From Algoriphagus sp. AK58 (GTDB taxonomy: Bacteria; Bacteroidota; Bacteroidia; Cytophagales; Cyclobacteriaceae), in assembly GCF_014324365.1 (NCBI RefSeq), contig NZ_QEIG01000001.1, positions 186,001-250,000 of the forward strand: a stretch of 64,000 bases of DNA, given 5' to 3'. How positions within the stretch are numbered: position 1 is the stretch's first letter; each line of letters begins with the position of its first letter. Positions 42,993 through 51,505 of this stretch are shown here, piece by piece. The translations under genes and the position numbers were made by a program. The notes under the pieces were generated by a model. The model saw only the letters and a program-made list of their open reading frames with translations. It was not told the origin of the DNA and ran no database searches.

Positions 42993-44041
42993 GTAAAAAG
43001 AAGAAATTGGGATTTCTGGATCGGAATCTTACGCTGTGGATATTTTTAGCCATGGGTATCGGGGTAGGAATAGGCTACTTCTTCCCTTCTTTTGCTGACC
43101 AAATTGATTCCTTTAGCAGCGGGACTACCAATATTCCGATTGCAATTGGCCTGATATTGATGATGTATCCACCTTTGGCAAAGGTGGACTATCGGCTTTT
43201 GCCCAAAGTGTTTAAAAACGTCAAGATTCTGAGCATTTCTTTGATCCTTAATTGGGTGGTAGGTCCCCTGTTGATGTTTGCCTTGGCCATTATTTTCCTT
43301 CGTGATTACCCGGAGTATATGGTAGGATTGATTTTGATCGGTTTGGCGAGGTGTATTGCCATGGTATTGGTCTGGAATGATCTGGCAGAAGGCAGTTCAG
43401 AATATGGCGCAGGTTTGGTTGCACTCAACAGTATTTTTCAAGTGTTTGGATATAGCTTTTATGCCTGGCTTTTTATCACCAAACTACCTCCTTTGTTTGG
43501 CTTTGAGGGGGCTATCATTGATGTTTCCATAGAAACCATTGCCGAAAGTGTTGCGATTTACTTGGGAATTCCTTTCTTGGCTGGATTAGGAAGCAGGTTG
43601 ATATTGCCAAAGCTTAAAAGCGAAACTTGGTATAAGCAGGTGTTTTTACCCAAAATAGGGCCAGTTACCTTATTGGCATTGTTGTTTACCATTATGGTAA
43701 TGTTTTCACTGAAAGGAGAGTTGATCGTACAGATACCCGGAGATGTATTGAGGATTGCCCTGCCTTTGTTGGTTTATTTCTTGGTCATGTTTGTACTTGG
43801 TTTCTTTTTCAGCAAAGCCATGGGAGCAACTTATGATCAGAATGCAGCCATTTCCTTTACTGCGGCGGGAAATAACTTTGAATTGGCTATCGCAGTGTCT
43901 ATTGCCGTTTTTGGCTTGAATTCAGGACAGGCTTTTGCAGGTGTTATTGGTCCCTTGGTCGAAGTTCCGGCCTTAATCTTTTTGGTTAAGGTTGCATTTC
44001 GATGGAAGGAGAGGTTTTACCCCGTTAACATCAAAAAATGA
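42989..44041 (+). CDS. acr3: ACR3-type arsenite efflux transporter
   Basis: 350 residues with ten hydrophobic helices, normal for ACR3. Conserved stretches are [45 protein letters not shown] (the essential Cys in GLARC) and a late [19 protein letters not shown]. It exports arsenite from the cytoplasm using the proton gradient. It is the last gene of the arsR cluster. Confidence 0.93.
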   Translation: MSKKKKLGFLDRNLTLWIFLAMGIGVGIGYFFPSFADQIDSFSSGTTNIPIAIGLILMMYPPLAKVDYRLLPKVFKNVKILSISLILNWVVGPLLMFALAIIFLRDYPEYMVGLILIGLARCIAMVLVWNDLAEGSSEYGAGLVALNSIFQVFGYSFYAWLFITKLPPLFGFEGAIIDVSIETIAESVAIYLGIPFLAGLGSRLILPKLKSETWYKQVFLPKIGPVTLLALLFTIMVMFSLKGELIVQIPGDVLRIALPLLVYFLVMFVLGFFFSKAMGATYDQNAAISFTAAGNNFELAIAVSIAVFGLNSGQAFAGVIGPLVEVPALIFLVKVAFRWKERFYPVNIKK

Positions 44042-44170
44042 TTCTCCCTCATCGAATTCTTAAAGCCGGTTGAGATTTTCAGTTTTTTTTTAGTAGATGG
44101 CTATAATTTTTTTCTGATTGTACGCTATTCTGCCAGTAGACGAATATTTCCCTGATTTTGGGGGTGATGA

Positions 44171-44220
44171 TTCGACTACGCTCAGCAGAGCCTCCGATAC
44201 TTTGACAAGCTCAGCACGAG
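44171..44220. repeat. TTCGAC..GCTCAGCA repeat pair
   Basis: Two related words, TTCGACTACGCTCAGC and TTTGACAAGCTCAGCA, 30 bp apart. A related stretch, CTCGACTCAGCTCGAAC, occurs at 47761-47777. Similar short words are common between genes in this phylum. Confidence 0.5.
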
Positions 44221-44355
44221 TGACGGAAGTCCGAAGAAATCAAAGAATTGGCTTTTATGGGTTCAATTGACCTTAGAAGAAAGCTACTGGCAAAGTTCCG
44301 TATATCCATAATTTTTTTTTAAAACTTCTTGCAATTGAAAAATCAAAACCGTAGA

Positions 44356-44374
44356 ATTACTAAATATTCGTAAT
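44356..44374. promoter_or_regulatory. Candidate BlaI operator
   Basis: ATTAC-TAAATATTC-GTAAT: perfect 5-bp outer arms and partial inner symmetry (14 of 19 positions). It lies 29 nt before the blaI ATG, the usual site of self-repression for BlaI/MecI proteins. Confidence 0.45.
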
Positions 44375-44402
44375 AGCAAGAAAACCACTTAAAGTATCAC
44401 CT

Positions 44403-44774
44403 ATGGAAGAGTTAAATCAGCATGAAGAAGAAATCATGAGCTTGTTTTGGAAGCAAGGAGAGCTTTTAATACGGGATGTTTTAGATCAGTTGGCAGATCC
44501 AAAACCACCCTACACTACCTTGGCCTCCACCATTCGGAATTTGGAGCGTAAGGGGTATCTCAGTCACCGTATGTATGGCACGGTGAATATCTACAAGCCG
44601 ATAGTCAATCAGGAAGACTACAGCAAAAAAAGCATCAATCGATTGGTTTCAACCTTCTTTGGGGGTTCGGTGGGGAATTTTCTCTCCTTCATGGTTAAGG
44701 AAAAAAACATCTCAGAAAAAGAAATTAATGAGTTGCAGGATTTGATAGATAAGATGGATAAACCTTCCAAATAA
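44403..44774 (+). CDS. BlaI/MecI/CopY-family transcriptional repressor
   Basis: 123 residues. The winged helix is typical: LNQHEEEIMSLFWKQGELLIRDVLDQL, then PPYTTLASTIRNLERKGYLSHR. The C-terminal dimerisation part follows (NRLVSTFFGGSVGNFLSFMVKE). BlaI proteins repress their operon until cleaved after signalling by the M56 partner, whose ATG overlaps this stop codon (ATAATGG, 1-nt overlap). A candidate operator precedes it. Confidence 0.93.
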   Translation: MEELNQHEEEIMSLFWKQGELLIRDVLDQLADPKPPYTTLASTIRNLERKGYLSHRMYGTVNIYKPIVNQEDYSKKSINRLVSTFFGGSVGNFLSFMVKEKNISEKEINELQDLIDKMDKPSK

Positions 44775-46195
44775 TGGAATCAGGACTTATTTACCTACTT
44801 GAAGTATCTGTTTGTTTGGGGCTGACTTTGTTGATCTACAGGTTTGCCTTGAGTGAGCTGACTTTTTTTGCATTGAACCGGGCCATTTTGTTGCTCCTAT
44901 TAATTGGCTCTTTTATAATCCCTTTTATTTCAATTGAGTATATGGGGATTGGAGGGGGAGATGTAGTCAGGGAAATGACACTTCCGGTATTTCAGGTAGG
45001 TGAACAAGAGTCTTTGACTTCCTATCAAATTCCTAAATGGCATAATTTACTGATTGGCGCCTACCTACTAGGTGCTTTACTAATGGCTGCAAGGCTACTA
45101 GTTGGATTTGCGGTATCCCAAAGACTGATTGGCAAAGCCCATAAAGTCAAACACGGTAGCCATCTGATAGCCTTGCATCCTGATTTTGTGCCAGCCTCTT
45201 TCTTCAAGTATATTCTGATGCCAAGCTTTGATCCTGAAGATCCAGCCCAAAAACAAATCATACTTCATGAATCCATGCACGTGATGTACAGGCACTCTTG
45301 GGATTTGTTGTTGGTGAATTTTGCTAAGGTTATCTTTTGGTTTAATCCTTTGATATATCTTTTTGAAAGGTCATTGAGAGAAGTGCACGAATATCAGGCG
45401 GATCAGGGGGTTACTACTTATTTTGCTCCGAAAGAATACGCCACCCTTTTGCTAAGGCTAATTTCCGCCAAGCCCGGTTGGCAATTCATGAATAATTTCA
45501 ATCAGTTTCAGACCAAAAAGAGAATCATCATGATGGCAAAGGGTAAGTCCTCAGCTGTTCAGAAACTTCGATTTTTGGCCTTGGTTCCTTTACTGGGATT
45601 ACTTCTTTTTTTGTTTTCCTTCGAAAATAAAGAATTACTCCCTTCGGTTTCTACGGCGGAATTAGTTGATGATTTTCCAAAAATTATGGAAGTCCCTTCG
45701 ATTGAAGAGCCTGCACCTTCTTTACCTGAAGATGAAGTTCAAAAAATCAATCCGGTTTTGATCACAGAAGAGCCAGATGAGGTTTTTGATGTGGTGGAAG
45801 AAATGCCTAATCCATCAGGTGGAATGAAAGGTTGGAATGAATATCTTTCGACAAACCTCAGATATCCACTTGAAGCTAGAAAAAATGGTGTGGAAGGAAC
45901 AGTGATTGTTGTATTTGAAATTAATATTGACGGTTCCATCCAGAATGTTGAAATCCTTCGGGGAATAGGAGGAGGTGCGGACCAAGAGGCTGTGAGGGTA
46001 GTAGAAAATGCACCAAGATGGGAACCTGGAAAACAAAAAGGAAGAGCTGTGAAAACCCGAATGAGACTTCCTATCCGATTCAGGCTTGAAAAGGGAATTA
46101 CTCCTCCAATCGAACACAATATTTCCGATATTCAATTGCCTTCGCAAGGGTACCTAGACCGAATTTCAGTCATAGGTTATTTATCCAATCAATAA
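44774..46195 (+). CDS. M56 (BlaR1-like) membrane metalloprotease with TonB C-terminal domain
   Basis: 473 residues. N-terminal helices are followed by the cytoplasmic zinc protease segment with HESMH (H165 to H169) and EYQADQ downstream, the HExxH + E pattern of M56 sensors. Helices close the membrane part near residue 275. A periplasmic tail then carries a Pro/Glu-rich linker (about 305-350) and a TonB C-terminal domain (MKGWNEYLSTNLRYPLEARKNG seen in part, EILRGIGGGADQEAVR, WEPGKQKGRAVKTRMRLP). So the extracytoplasmic sensor of BlaR1 is replaced by a TonB-C fold. It would relay a periplasmic signal to cleave BlaI. Confidence 0.9.
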   Translation: MESGLIYLLEVSVCLGLTLLIYRFALSELTFFALNRAILLLLLIGSFIIPFISIEYMGIGGGDVVREMTLPVFQVGEQESLTSYQIPKWHNLLIGAYLLGALLMAARLLVGFAVSQRLIGKAHKVKHGSHLIALHPDFVPASFFKYILMPSFDPEDPAQKQIILHESMHVMYRHSWDLLLVNFAKVIFWFNPLIYLFERSLREVHEYQADQGVTTYFAPKEYATLLLRLISAKPGWQFMNNFNQFQTKKRIIMMAKGKSSAVQKLRFLALVPLLGLLLFLFSFENKELLPSVSTAELVDDFPKIMEVPSIEEPAPSLPEDEVQKINPVLITEEPDEVFDVVEEMPNPSGGMKGWNEYLSTNLRYPLEARKNGVEGTVIVVFEINIDGSIQNVEILRGIGGGADQEAVRVVENAPRWEPGKQKGRAVKTRMRLPIRFRLEKGITPPIEHNISDIQLPSQGYLDRISVIGYLSNQ

Positions 46196-46283
46196 ACAAG
46201 TCCTAAATCGATTTTCATCTATCGTTTACTTTGCTTTACGACTTACTAAATGATCATATCATAATTAACCTAAAATATAAGCC

Positions 46284-47066
46284 ATGATTGTAATTCATAA
46301 ACCATCAATTTGGAGCCTTTTTTGGATTCTTAGTTTTGGTCTAATCCATCCTGTCATCTCTCAGACCACTTCAAACTCTATCAGAATTACCGGATCGGTA
46401 ATGAATGATCAGGAAGAAATCATTCAAGGCGCTGCAATTTTGATCAAGAAAAGTACCACAGGAACAGCGTCGGATAGGTCAGGCAACTTTTTACTTCAAG
46501 TTCCATCCTTGCCGACCGTTTTGGTGATTTCCTATATAGGGTATGACAGTCAGGAAGTAGAGGTGAAAGACGCTGATGCACCGGTCATCGTGCGGCTTAC
46601 CCAAACGAAGGACCCTGTTCTTACTAAATCCGAACCATCGTATCAACTCCTTGATCAGGTGGATGAAGCCCCACAGCCTATTTCAGGAAGAGAAGAATGG
46701 CATAAATACATCGCCAGGAATATTATGTATCCGGCAAATGACCGGAAGGCTGGAGTGCAGGGAGTAGTGGTGGTAGCCTTTAATGTCGGCACAGATGGAA
46801 AAATCAAGGATGTCGAATTGTTAAGAGGAATCGGAGGCGAGTGCGATCAAGAAGTGATAAGGGTGATATCAAGTGCCCCGGATTGGATTCCTGCCAAACA
46901 AAATGGTCAACCCGTCCAGGCAAGAATGCGAGTGCCAATCCTATTTCGAGTCGATTCGGATAAGCCAGAAGACCTCTCCAAAAGAATGAAGGAAAAAGCC
47001 ATCGCAGAGGAATATGGAAAGCATTTTGTGGTGGTTGGCTATTCTTCCTCATCCTCTTTCAAGTAA
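46284..47066 (+). CDS. Exported protein with carboxypeptidase-regulatory-like and TonB C-terminal domains
   Basis: 260 residues. The N terminus is a signal or anchor (WSLFWILSFGLIHPVISQ). A CarboxypepD_reg-like domain follows (IRITGSVMNDQEEIIQGAAILI.., ISYIGYDSQEVEV), then a TonB C-terminal domain (EEWHKYIARNIMYPANDRKAG, LLRGIGGECDQEVIRVI, WIPAKQNGQPVQARMRVP). The TonB-C part is a clear relative of those in the M56 protein upstream and the next gene. It may be a ligand or sensor accessory that shares the TonB-C binding surface. Spacing 88 bp from the M56 gene. Confidence 0.8.
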   Translation: MIVIHKPSIWSLFWILSFGLIHPVISQTTSNSIRITGSVMNDQEEIIQGAAILIKKSTTGTASDRSGNFLLQVPSLPTVLVISYIGYDSQEVEVKDADAPVIVRLTQTKDPVLTKSEPSYQLLDQVDEAPQPISGREEWHKYIARNIMYPANDRKAGVQGVVVVAFNVGTDGKIKDVELLRGIGGECDQEVIRVISSAPDWIPAKQNGQPVQARMRVPILFRVDSDKPEDLSKRMKEKAIAEEYGKHFVVVGYSSSSSFK

Positions 47067-47157
47067 TCTGTAAGCAGTTTAAAACCCATTTTCCATTCCT
47101 AAAAACGGATGGACTGGGGATAGTATGTTCAAAATTTAACCTTAATTCTATACACCA

Positions 47158-47661
47158 ATGAAAAACAATCTAATCAAAATCAAGCACATGGCTCTAGTCT
47201 CCGTGTTAGGACTTGGAGTCACCTTTTCTTCCTGCCAAATCGATCAGGCAGAGGAAATCGAGGGTCCAACTCAGGTGGCCGCCAAACCCAGTATGGGACC
47301 AACTAACATCGCCGCCCGAATTACGGATGTGGGCAAAGACGGAAAAGAAATTTTCGATGTCACTGAAGTACAGCCAAAACCTATTGGAGGGATGGAAGCC
47401 TGGAATGCCTACCTGACGAATAATCTCAACTATCCGGCTGAAGCGAAAAAAATGGGAATCGAAGGAACAGTCATTGCTGTTTTTGTGATCAATTCCGACG
47501 GAACCATCTCAAATCCTGAGATTCTTAGAGGAATCGGAGGCGGTGCGGATGAAGAAGTAATCAGACTGTTGAACAATGCGCCCAACTGGGAACCTGCCAA
47601 GCAGAAAGACAGAGTAGTGAATTGTAGAATGAGATTGCCAATTCGATTTAAATTGAGCTGA
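47158..47661 (+). CDS. TonB-C-domain lipoprotein
   Basis: 167 residues. A lipoprotein signal ends in FSSC (Cys26), then a spacer and a TonB C-terminal domain (MEAWNAYLTNNLNYPAEAKKMG, EILRGIGGGADEEVIRLL, WEPAKQKDRVVNCRMRLP). The domain is very close to that of the M56 protein: EILRGIGGGAD and RMRLPIRF are shared. A lipid-anchored copy of the sensor's domain could act as a competitor or as a ligand-binding partner. Third and last of the TonB-C genes. Confidence 0.8.
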   Translation: MKNNLIKIKHMALVSVLGLGVTFSSCQIDQAEEIEGPTQVAAKPSMGPTNIAARITDVGKDGKEIFDVTEVQPKPIGGMEAWNAYLTNNLNYPAEAKKMGIEGTVIAVFVINSDGTISNPEILRGIGGGADEEVIRLLNNAPNWEPAKQKDRVVNCRMRLPIRFKLS

Positions 47662-47741
47662 TTGGCTTTTTGGAAACTAGACCAACTTAAATTTCTACCA
47701 AAGAGAGTATCGTGGCTGCAATGAGAACCTGGGAGATTAGC

Positions 47742-47784
47742 GTCTCGAAGTCGAAAGGTTCTCGACTCAGCTCGAACTGATACG
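47742..47784. repeat. TCGAA/TCGAC-type repeat words
   Basis: CGTCTCGAAGTCGAAAGG then CTCGACTCAGCTCGAACTGA, imperfect repeats of a TCGA word similar to the repeat at 44171-44220. Together with a stretch of no visible content it fills 47662-47910, which holds no gene. Confidence 0.4.
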
Positions 47785-47910
47785 CTTTTCTTTTTTCAAA
47801 TTAATCTTTAACTGCACGAATGAATGCGCAAAATCTCTGTTTTCTTGCACCTTCATTTTTGCAAAAGCAAAACTGGTAATTCAAGAAATCACCAACCATA
47901 AAAAGCAAAA

Positions 47911-47945
47911 AGCCGCTGGATTCCTCATTCAGCGGCTTTTTTTCC
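47911..47945. terminator. Bidirectional terminator between the TonB-C genes and the M14 peptidase gene
   Basis: AGCCGCTG (47911-47918) pairs with CAGCGGCT (47930-47937), with a T-run after it on the plus strand and TTTTT after it on the minus strand. It separates convergent genes. Confidence 0.88.
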
Positions 47946-47958
47946 AATCTCAAATTTC

Positions 47959-50502
47959 TTAATCCATATTATCCCCATGGAAAATGGCATTCAAAAATAG
48001 CTTGTTGGTACCAAACCAAGTGCCTCTAAAGTTGGGGCTGTCAAAGAAGTGTACCACACGACCTTGACCGGAAGGAGAGATCACCACTCCGGCACTTTGC
48101 TTGAGCTTTTCCAGATTCGTTTTTGAAATGTAGCCTCCTAAATGAGGATTTGACGTATACTTGATCGGAGTCAGGTATTTGTCTGCTGATGGTTTGATGA
48201 AGATGTCCGTATTTCTGTACACCGGCAGATTTTTCCGATGATAGCCATAAGCGATCGGATGAGTCAAATCCATTTCTGCCAGATAAATACTTCCACCTAC
48301 TTCTTTTGCTCCTTCGAAGTCATTTCTCACACTGAATGGAAGAGCGGCAGGCTCTTGTTCCTCTTTTTCGAGTTTCACGGCTTCTTCTTTGGTGATTCCT
48401 TTTTGATTGAGCCAAAGTGAGGCGCTTTTCATGGAAATGATGGTGCCGCCTCGATTCACCCAGTCTTTGAGGTGATTGACTTGTCCTTCGGAAAGTGAAT
48501 TGTAATTGCCTGAAGGAAGGATCAGCGTGTTGTATTGGTGAAGGTTGACACGCCCAAATTGTTCCATATTCACTTTGGTAATCGGCATGCTGAAATGCTG
48601 ATCAAGCAAGTTCCAGATTTCTCCGGCTTCGGTGGCGTTGATACCCAAACCGACCATCATGATCACTTTGGGCTGCTGCACGGCTGAAACCAAATTAGAC
48701 CCCAAATCAATGCCGCTGAGGTTTAATCCGGTCTGTACAGCATAAACTTTCTGTGCATTTTTGGCGGCTAATTCCTTGATTTTAGCACTGACTTCCTCGG
48801 CTTTAAGCTTTTGAAAGCCCATCGGAATCATCAGGGTACCCGCCGGGAAATCCACTTTTCCGTCTTGTGTTTGGGAGGAAAATGGTCTGTGAATCGATTC
48901 CACATGGATACCTGCTTTTTGCAGATCAAAAAGCATTTTGGGCGCATAGTAATCCGACCAATCGATCAGGTAAGCGTAGGCTTTTCCTTCAGGGAAAGAA
49001 AAAACAGGAGCTTTGATTTCTGAAATTTGGCTACCAGCTTTTGCCGTTGGTGCCGCCGCAAAAGGCATCCCATAGGCCGCGGCCATGGTCCAAGCTGAAG
49101 CATCGTAAAATACCGAGTCCGCAAACTCTTTCACATACTCAAACATGGTCCGCACCATACGGTATTGGGGCTGATTGGTAGGAACCACCCAGGATTTTCC
49201 TTTTTTAAACGACTGGCCAGAAGCAGTTAAGTCGGCTGTGTTTTCATAGACTTTGATCTTGTGGTCCAAAAGGAATTGCACAAAAAGTCGGTTTCTACTT
49301 TCATCAAATTCGTCTCCAAAAACATAGTTTTTCGCAGGATCTTTGGCTCCTTCCGCCACCGCAGTTTGGAAAAACTCTCTTAGGTACTCATGCATGTATT
49401 CCCGATTGTCCAAAGAGGCTTCCATCGTGGCGAGTGAATTCACCACATGGTTTCGAATGGTGAATGCAAAGGTGATGTCACCCCGCTGACTGCTTTGCAC
49501 ATGCCCGCGAGAACTAGCGGTTTCAAATACCAATCCCAATCCACCATGAATATCTGGATAGGTCGAACCATAGCCTGGGTAGCTGTTGTCAAAAACTTCT
49601 TTGGTCCAATATAGGCTTCCGATCTCGTCCATGTATTTGGCGAAATATTTGGCGAAGCGGGGATTGATATCGTCGTAATTTTTTCTCGGTACCACCGGGT
49701 TTTCGGAACCGTAAGGCTTGGTGGGTTCGAAGAAATAGGTGCTGTTGGTGCCCATTTCGTGGAAATCCGTGGTCACGTTGGGATACCACTGATGGTACCA
49801 TTCCACTTTTACTTTTGATTCGGGATGAGCGAGTGGTAACCAGTCGCGGTTTAGGTCAAACCAGTAGTGATTGGTTCGACCATTTGGCCAAGCTTCGTTG
49901 TGCTCGCGATCCAATGGATCAGCTACGGGAGGGAAGCCTTTGTTGGAATTAGCCCAAAGGCTGTGTCGGTCGCGTCCGTCTGGATTCAGAGTCGGGTCGA
50001 TGTGTACGACTGAATTTTCTCTGAGATTTTTTGCCAGATCAGACTGTGAAGCCATCAGCCAATAGGCGGTCAGCATGGCTGCTTCGGCAGAGGAAGGTTC
50101 ATTTCCGTGTACACCATATCCCAAGTGAATGATCGAAGGCATATCGGCTATAGCAGGCTTTGGCTGAGATGGATCTGCCAGTTGAAGCTGCTTTTGGCGG
50201 ATTTGCTCCAGATTCCCCATGTTTTTAGCAGAAGCGATAGTTAGGATGACCTTCGGTCTGTGCTCATGGGTGTAGCCGATGGTTTGCAGTTTGGCGGTTT
50301 CGCTGAGCTGATCGAGCTTTTCGAAGTACTTCACGATCAGGTCATAGCGTGTGTGCCAATCTCCGATCGGGTAACCCAAAAACTGGGAAGGAGAGGGGAT
50401 AGCGGGATCAAATTTTTCACCGGGGAAATAGTATTCCTCTTGGGCAAAGACTTGTAAGGTCAATAAAAAGCCGAAAATCAATCCAAGTAAAGGTCTTTTC
50501 AT
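47959..50502 (-). CDS. M14-family zinc carboxypeptidase, exported
   Basis: 847 residues from the ATG at 50502 (a frame to 50580 is rejected because the signal peptide follows this ATG). The signal is LLGLIFGFLLTLQVFAQ. The zinc site is H132xxE135 in YGVHGNEPSSAE and H248 in TDFHEMG; the catalytic Glu is E327 in VFETASSRG. After about residue 400 comes a second region with a glutamine-amidotransferase-like part (IILPSGNYNSLSEGQVNHLKDWV is its core, GGTIISMKSAS). It probably trims peptides in the periplasm. Single gene. Confidence 0.88.
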   Translation of the reverse strand: MKRPLLGLIFGFLLTLQVFAQEEYYFPGEKFDPAIPSPSQFLGYPIGDWHTRYDLIVKYFEKLDQLSETAKLQTIGYTHEHRPKVILTIASAKNMGNLEQIRQKQLQLADPSQPKPAIADMPSIIHLGYGVHGNEPSSAEAAMLTAYWLMASQSDLAKNLRENSVVHIDPTLNPDGRDRHSLWANSNKGFPPVADPLDREHNEAWPNGRTNHYWFDLNRDWLPLAHPESKVKVEWYHQWYPNVTTDFHEMGTNSTYFFEPTKPYGSENPVVPRKNYDDINPRFAKYFAKYMDEIGSLYWTKEVFDNSYPGYGSTYPDIHGGLGLVFETASSRGHVQSSQRGDITFAFTIRNHVVNSLATMEASLDNREYMHEYLREFFQTAVAEGAKDPAKNYVFGDEFDESRNRLFVQFLLDHKIKVYENTADLTASGQSFKKGKSWVVPTNQPQYRMVRTMFEYVKEFADSVFYDASAWTMAAAYGMPFAAAPTAKAGSQISEIKAPVFSFPEGKAYAYLIDWSDYYAPKMLFDLQKAGIHVESIHRPFSSQTQDGKVDFPAGTLMIPMGFQKLKAEEVSAKIKELAAKNAQKVYAVQTGLNLSGIDLGSNLVSAVQQPKVIMMVGLGINATEAGEIWNLLDQHFSMPITKVNMEQFGRVNLHQYNTLILPSGNYNSLSEGQVNHLKDWVNRGGTIISMKSASLWLNQKGITKEEAVKLEKEEQEPAALPFSVRNDFEGAKEVGGSIYLAEMDLTHPIAYGYHRKNLPVYRNTDIFIKPSADKYLTPIKYTSNPHLGGYISKTNLEKLKQSAGVVISPSGQGRVVHFFDSPNFRGTWFGTNKLFLNAIFHGDNMD

Positions 50503-50638
50503 TCTGATGATTTTTTTATGAAAAGTAGAAAAGGATTTGGGCAAATCCATCAAAAATCCATCAACGGCTTTCCGTTTCACGCCTTTTTTCCTGTAATTTA
50601 TTAGCTTAGTACTAATTCCTAAAATAATCTATTGTACC

Positions 50639-51406
50639 ATGAAGAAACTTTTGACCCTGGCTTTGATGACAAGTGGCTTGATTATTAGCCAATTATCAAA
50701 CGCCCAACAAAACCCAACTCCTCCGCCAATGCCTCCTCAGGCTACGGAATTTTACACGCCTGTACCTCCCAAAATCGCTCCGGGAGCCCAAAACAATCTG
50801 CCTCCTTCCGATGCCATCGTACTGTTTGACGGCAGCAGCCTGAACAATTTTGTGTCTGCAAAAGATGGCAATAGCCCAGCTGAATGGAAAATCGAAAATG
50901 GGGAATTGGTAGTAGTAAAAGGTAAAGGTGATATTCAGTCCAAGCTTCCTTTTGGAGATGCCCAATACCATGTAGAATGGTCTGCTCCCACCGAAATAGT
51001 AGGTGAAGGTCAAGGAAGGGGTAATTCAGGATTTTTCCTGATGGGCATGTATGAAGTTCAAATCCTTGACAGCTACGAAAGCAAAACCTACACCAACGGT
51101 CAGGCAGGTTCGATTTACAAGCAATATCCACCTCTGGTCAATCCGCTGAGAGCTCCGGGAGAGTGGAACTACTATGACATCATTTTCAAAGCTCCCCGAT
51201 TTGACAAAAACGGAATGTTGACCTCTCCAGCTACGGTTACTGTGTTGATCAATGGAGTAGTGGTACAAAACAACGTGATCCTCAAAGGCCCAACCGAGTA
51301 CATCGGAATTCCTAACTATAAAGCTCATGCAGAAGCTTTACCGATCAAACTTCAGGATCATGGTAATCCGGTAAGATTCAGAAATATTTGGGTAAGACCG
51401 TTGTGA
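50639..51406 (+). CDS. DUF1080 (3-keto-disaccharide hydrolase-like) exported protein
   Basis: 255 residues. The signal peptide ends in SNAQ (about residue 22), then a Pro-rich stretch. The DUF1080 concanavalin-like fold shows DAIVLFDGSSLNNFVS, DAQYHVEWSAP, GRGNSGFFLMGMYEVQILDSY and GEWNYYDIIFKAPRF, then VRFRNIWVRPL. Some members hydrolyse 3-keto-glycosides and are encoded with Gfo/Idh dehydrogenases that make the keto sugar. Such a dehydrogenase follows here, 99 bp downstream on the same strand. Confidence 0.85.
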   Translation: MKKLLTLALMTSGLIISQLSNAQQNPTPPPMPPQATEFYTPVPPKIAPGAQNNLPPSDAIVLFDGSSLNNFVSAKDGNSPAEWKIENGELVVVKGKGDIQSKLPFGDAQYHVEWSAPTEIVGEGQGRGNSGFFLMGMYEVQILDSYESKTYTNGQAGSIYKQYPPLVNPLRAPGEWNYYDIIFKAPRFDKNGMLTSPATVTVLINGVVVQNNVILKGPTEYIGIPNYKAHAEALPIKLQDHGNPVRFRNIWVRPL

Positions 51407-51468
51407 TTTCGGATTTCGGATGGTTGATTTCGGATCTTCCGACGTCCGAAATCCCAAATCCGAAATTT
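51405..51468. repeat. Head-to-head GATTTCGGA/TCCGAAATC repeat
   Basis: GATTTCGGATTTCGGA (51405-51420) and GATTTCGGA again near 51426-51434, then TCCGAAATC and TCCGAAATTT (51445-51468). Forward words lie left and complements right, so the transcript could form a long hairpin between the DUF1080 and Gfo/Idh genes. Confidence 0.65.
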
Positions 51469-51505
51469 CACTTTTCTCCCAATAACCATTAATCCAATAA
51501 CAATC

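Larger units (their letters stand above)
44042..44402. other. 361-bp intergenic region
   Basis: AT-rich start after acr3, then a repeat-like stretch with TTCGACTACGCTCAGC (44171-44186) and TTTGACAAGCTCAGCA (44201-44216), two variants of one word. A BlaI-type operator candidate follows at 44356-44374. No gene is seen. No convincing terminator after acr3 is visible. Confidence 0.5.

Noticed and set aside
44171..44220. Attachment site or insertion-element end
   Set aside because: No transposase or integrase gene is near and the words recur as simple intergenic repeats.
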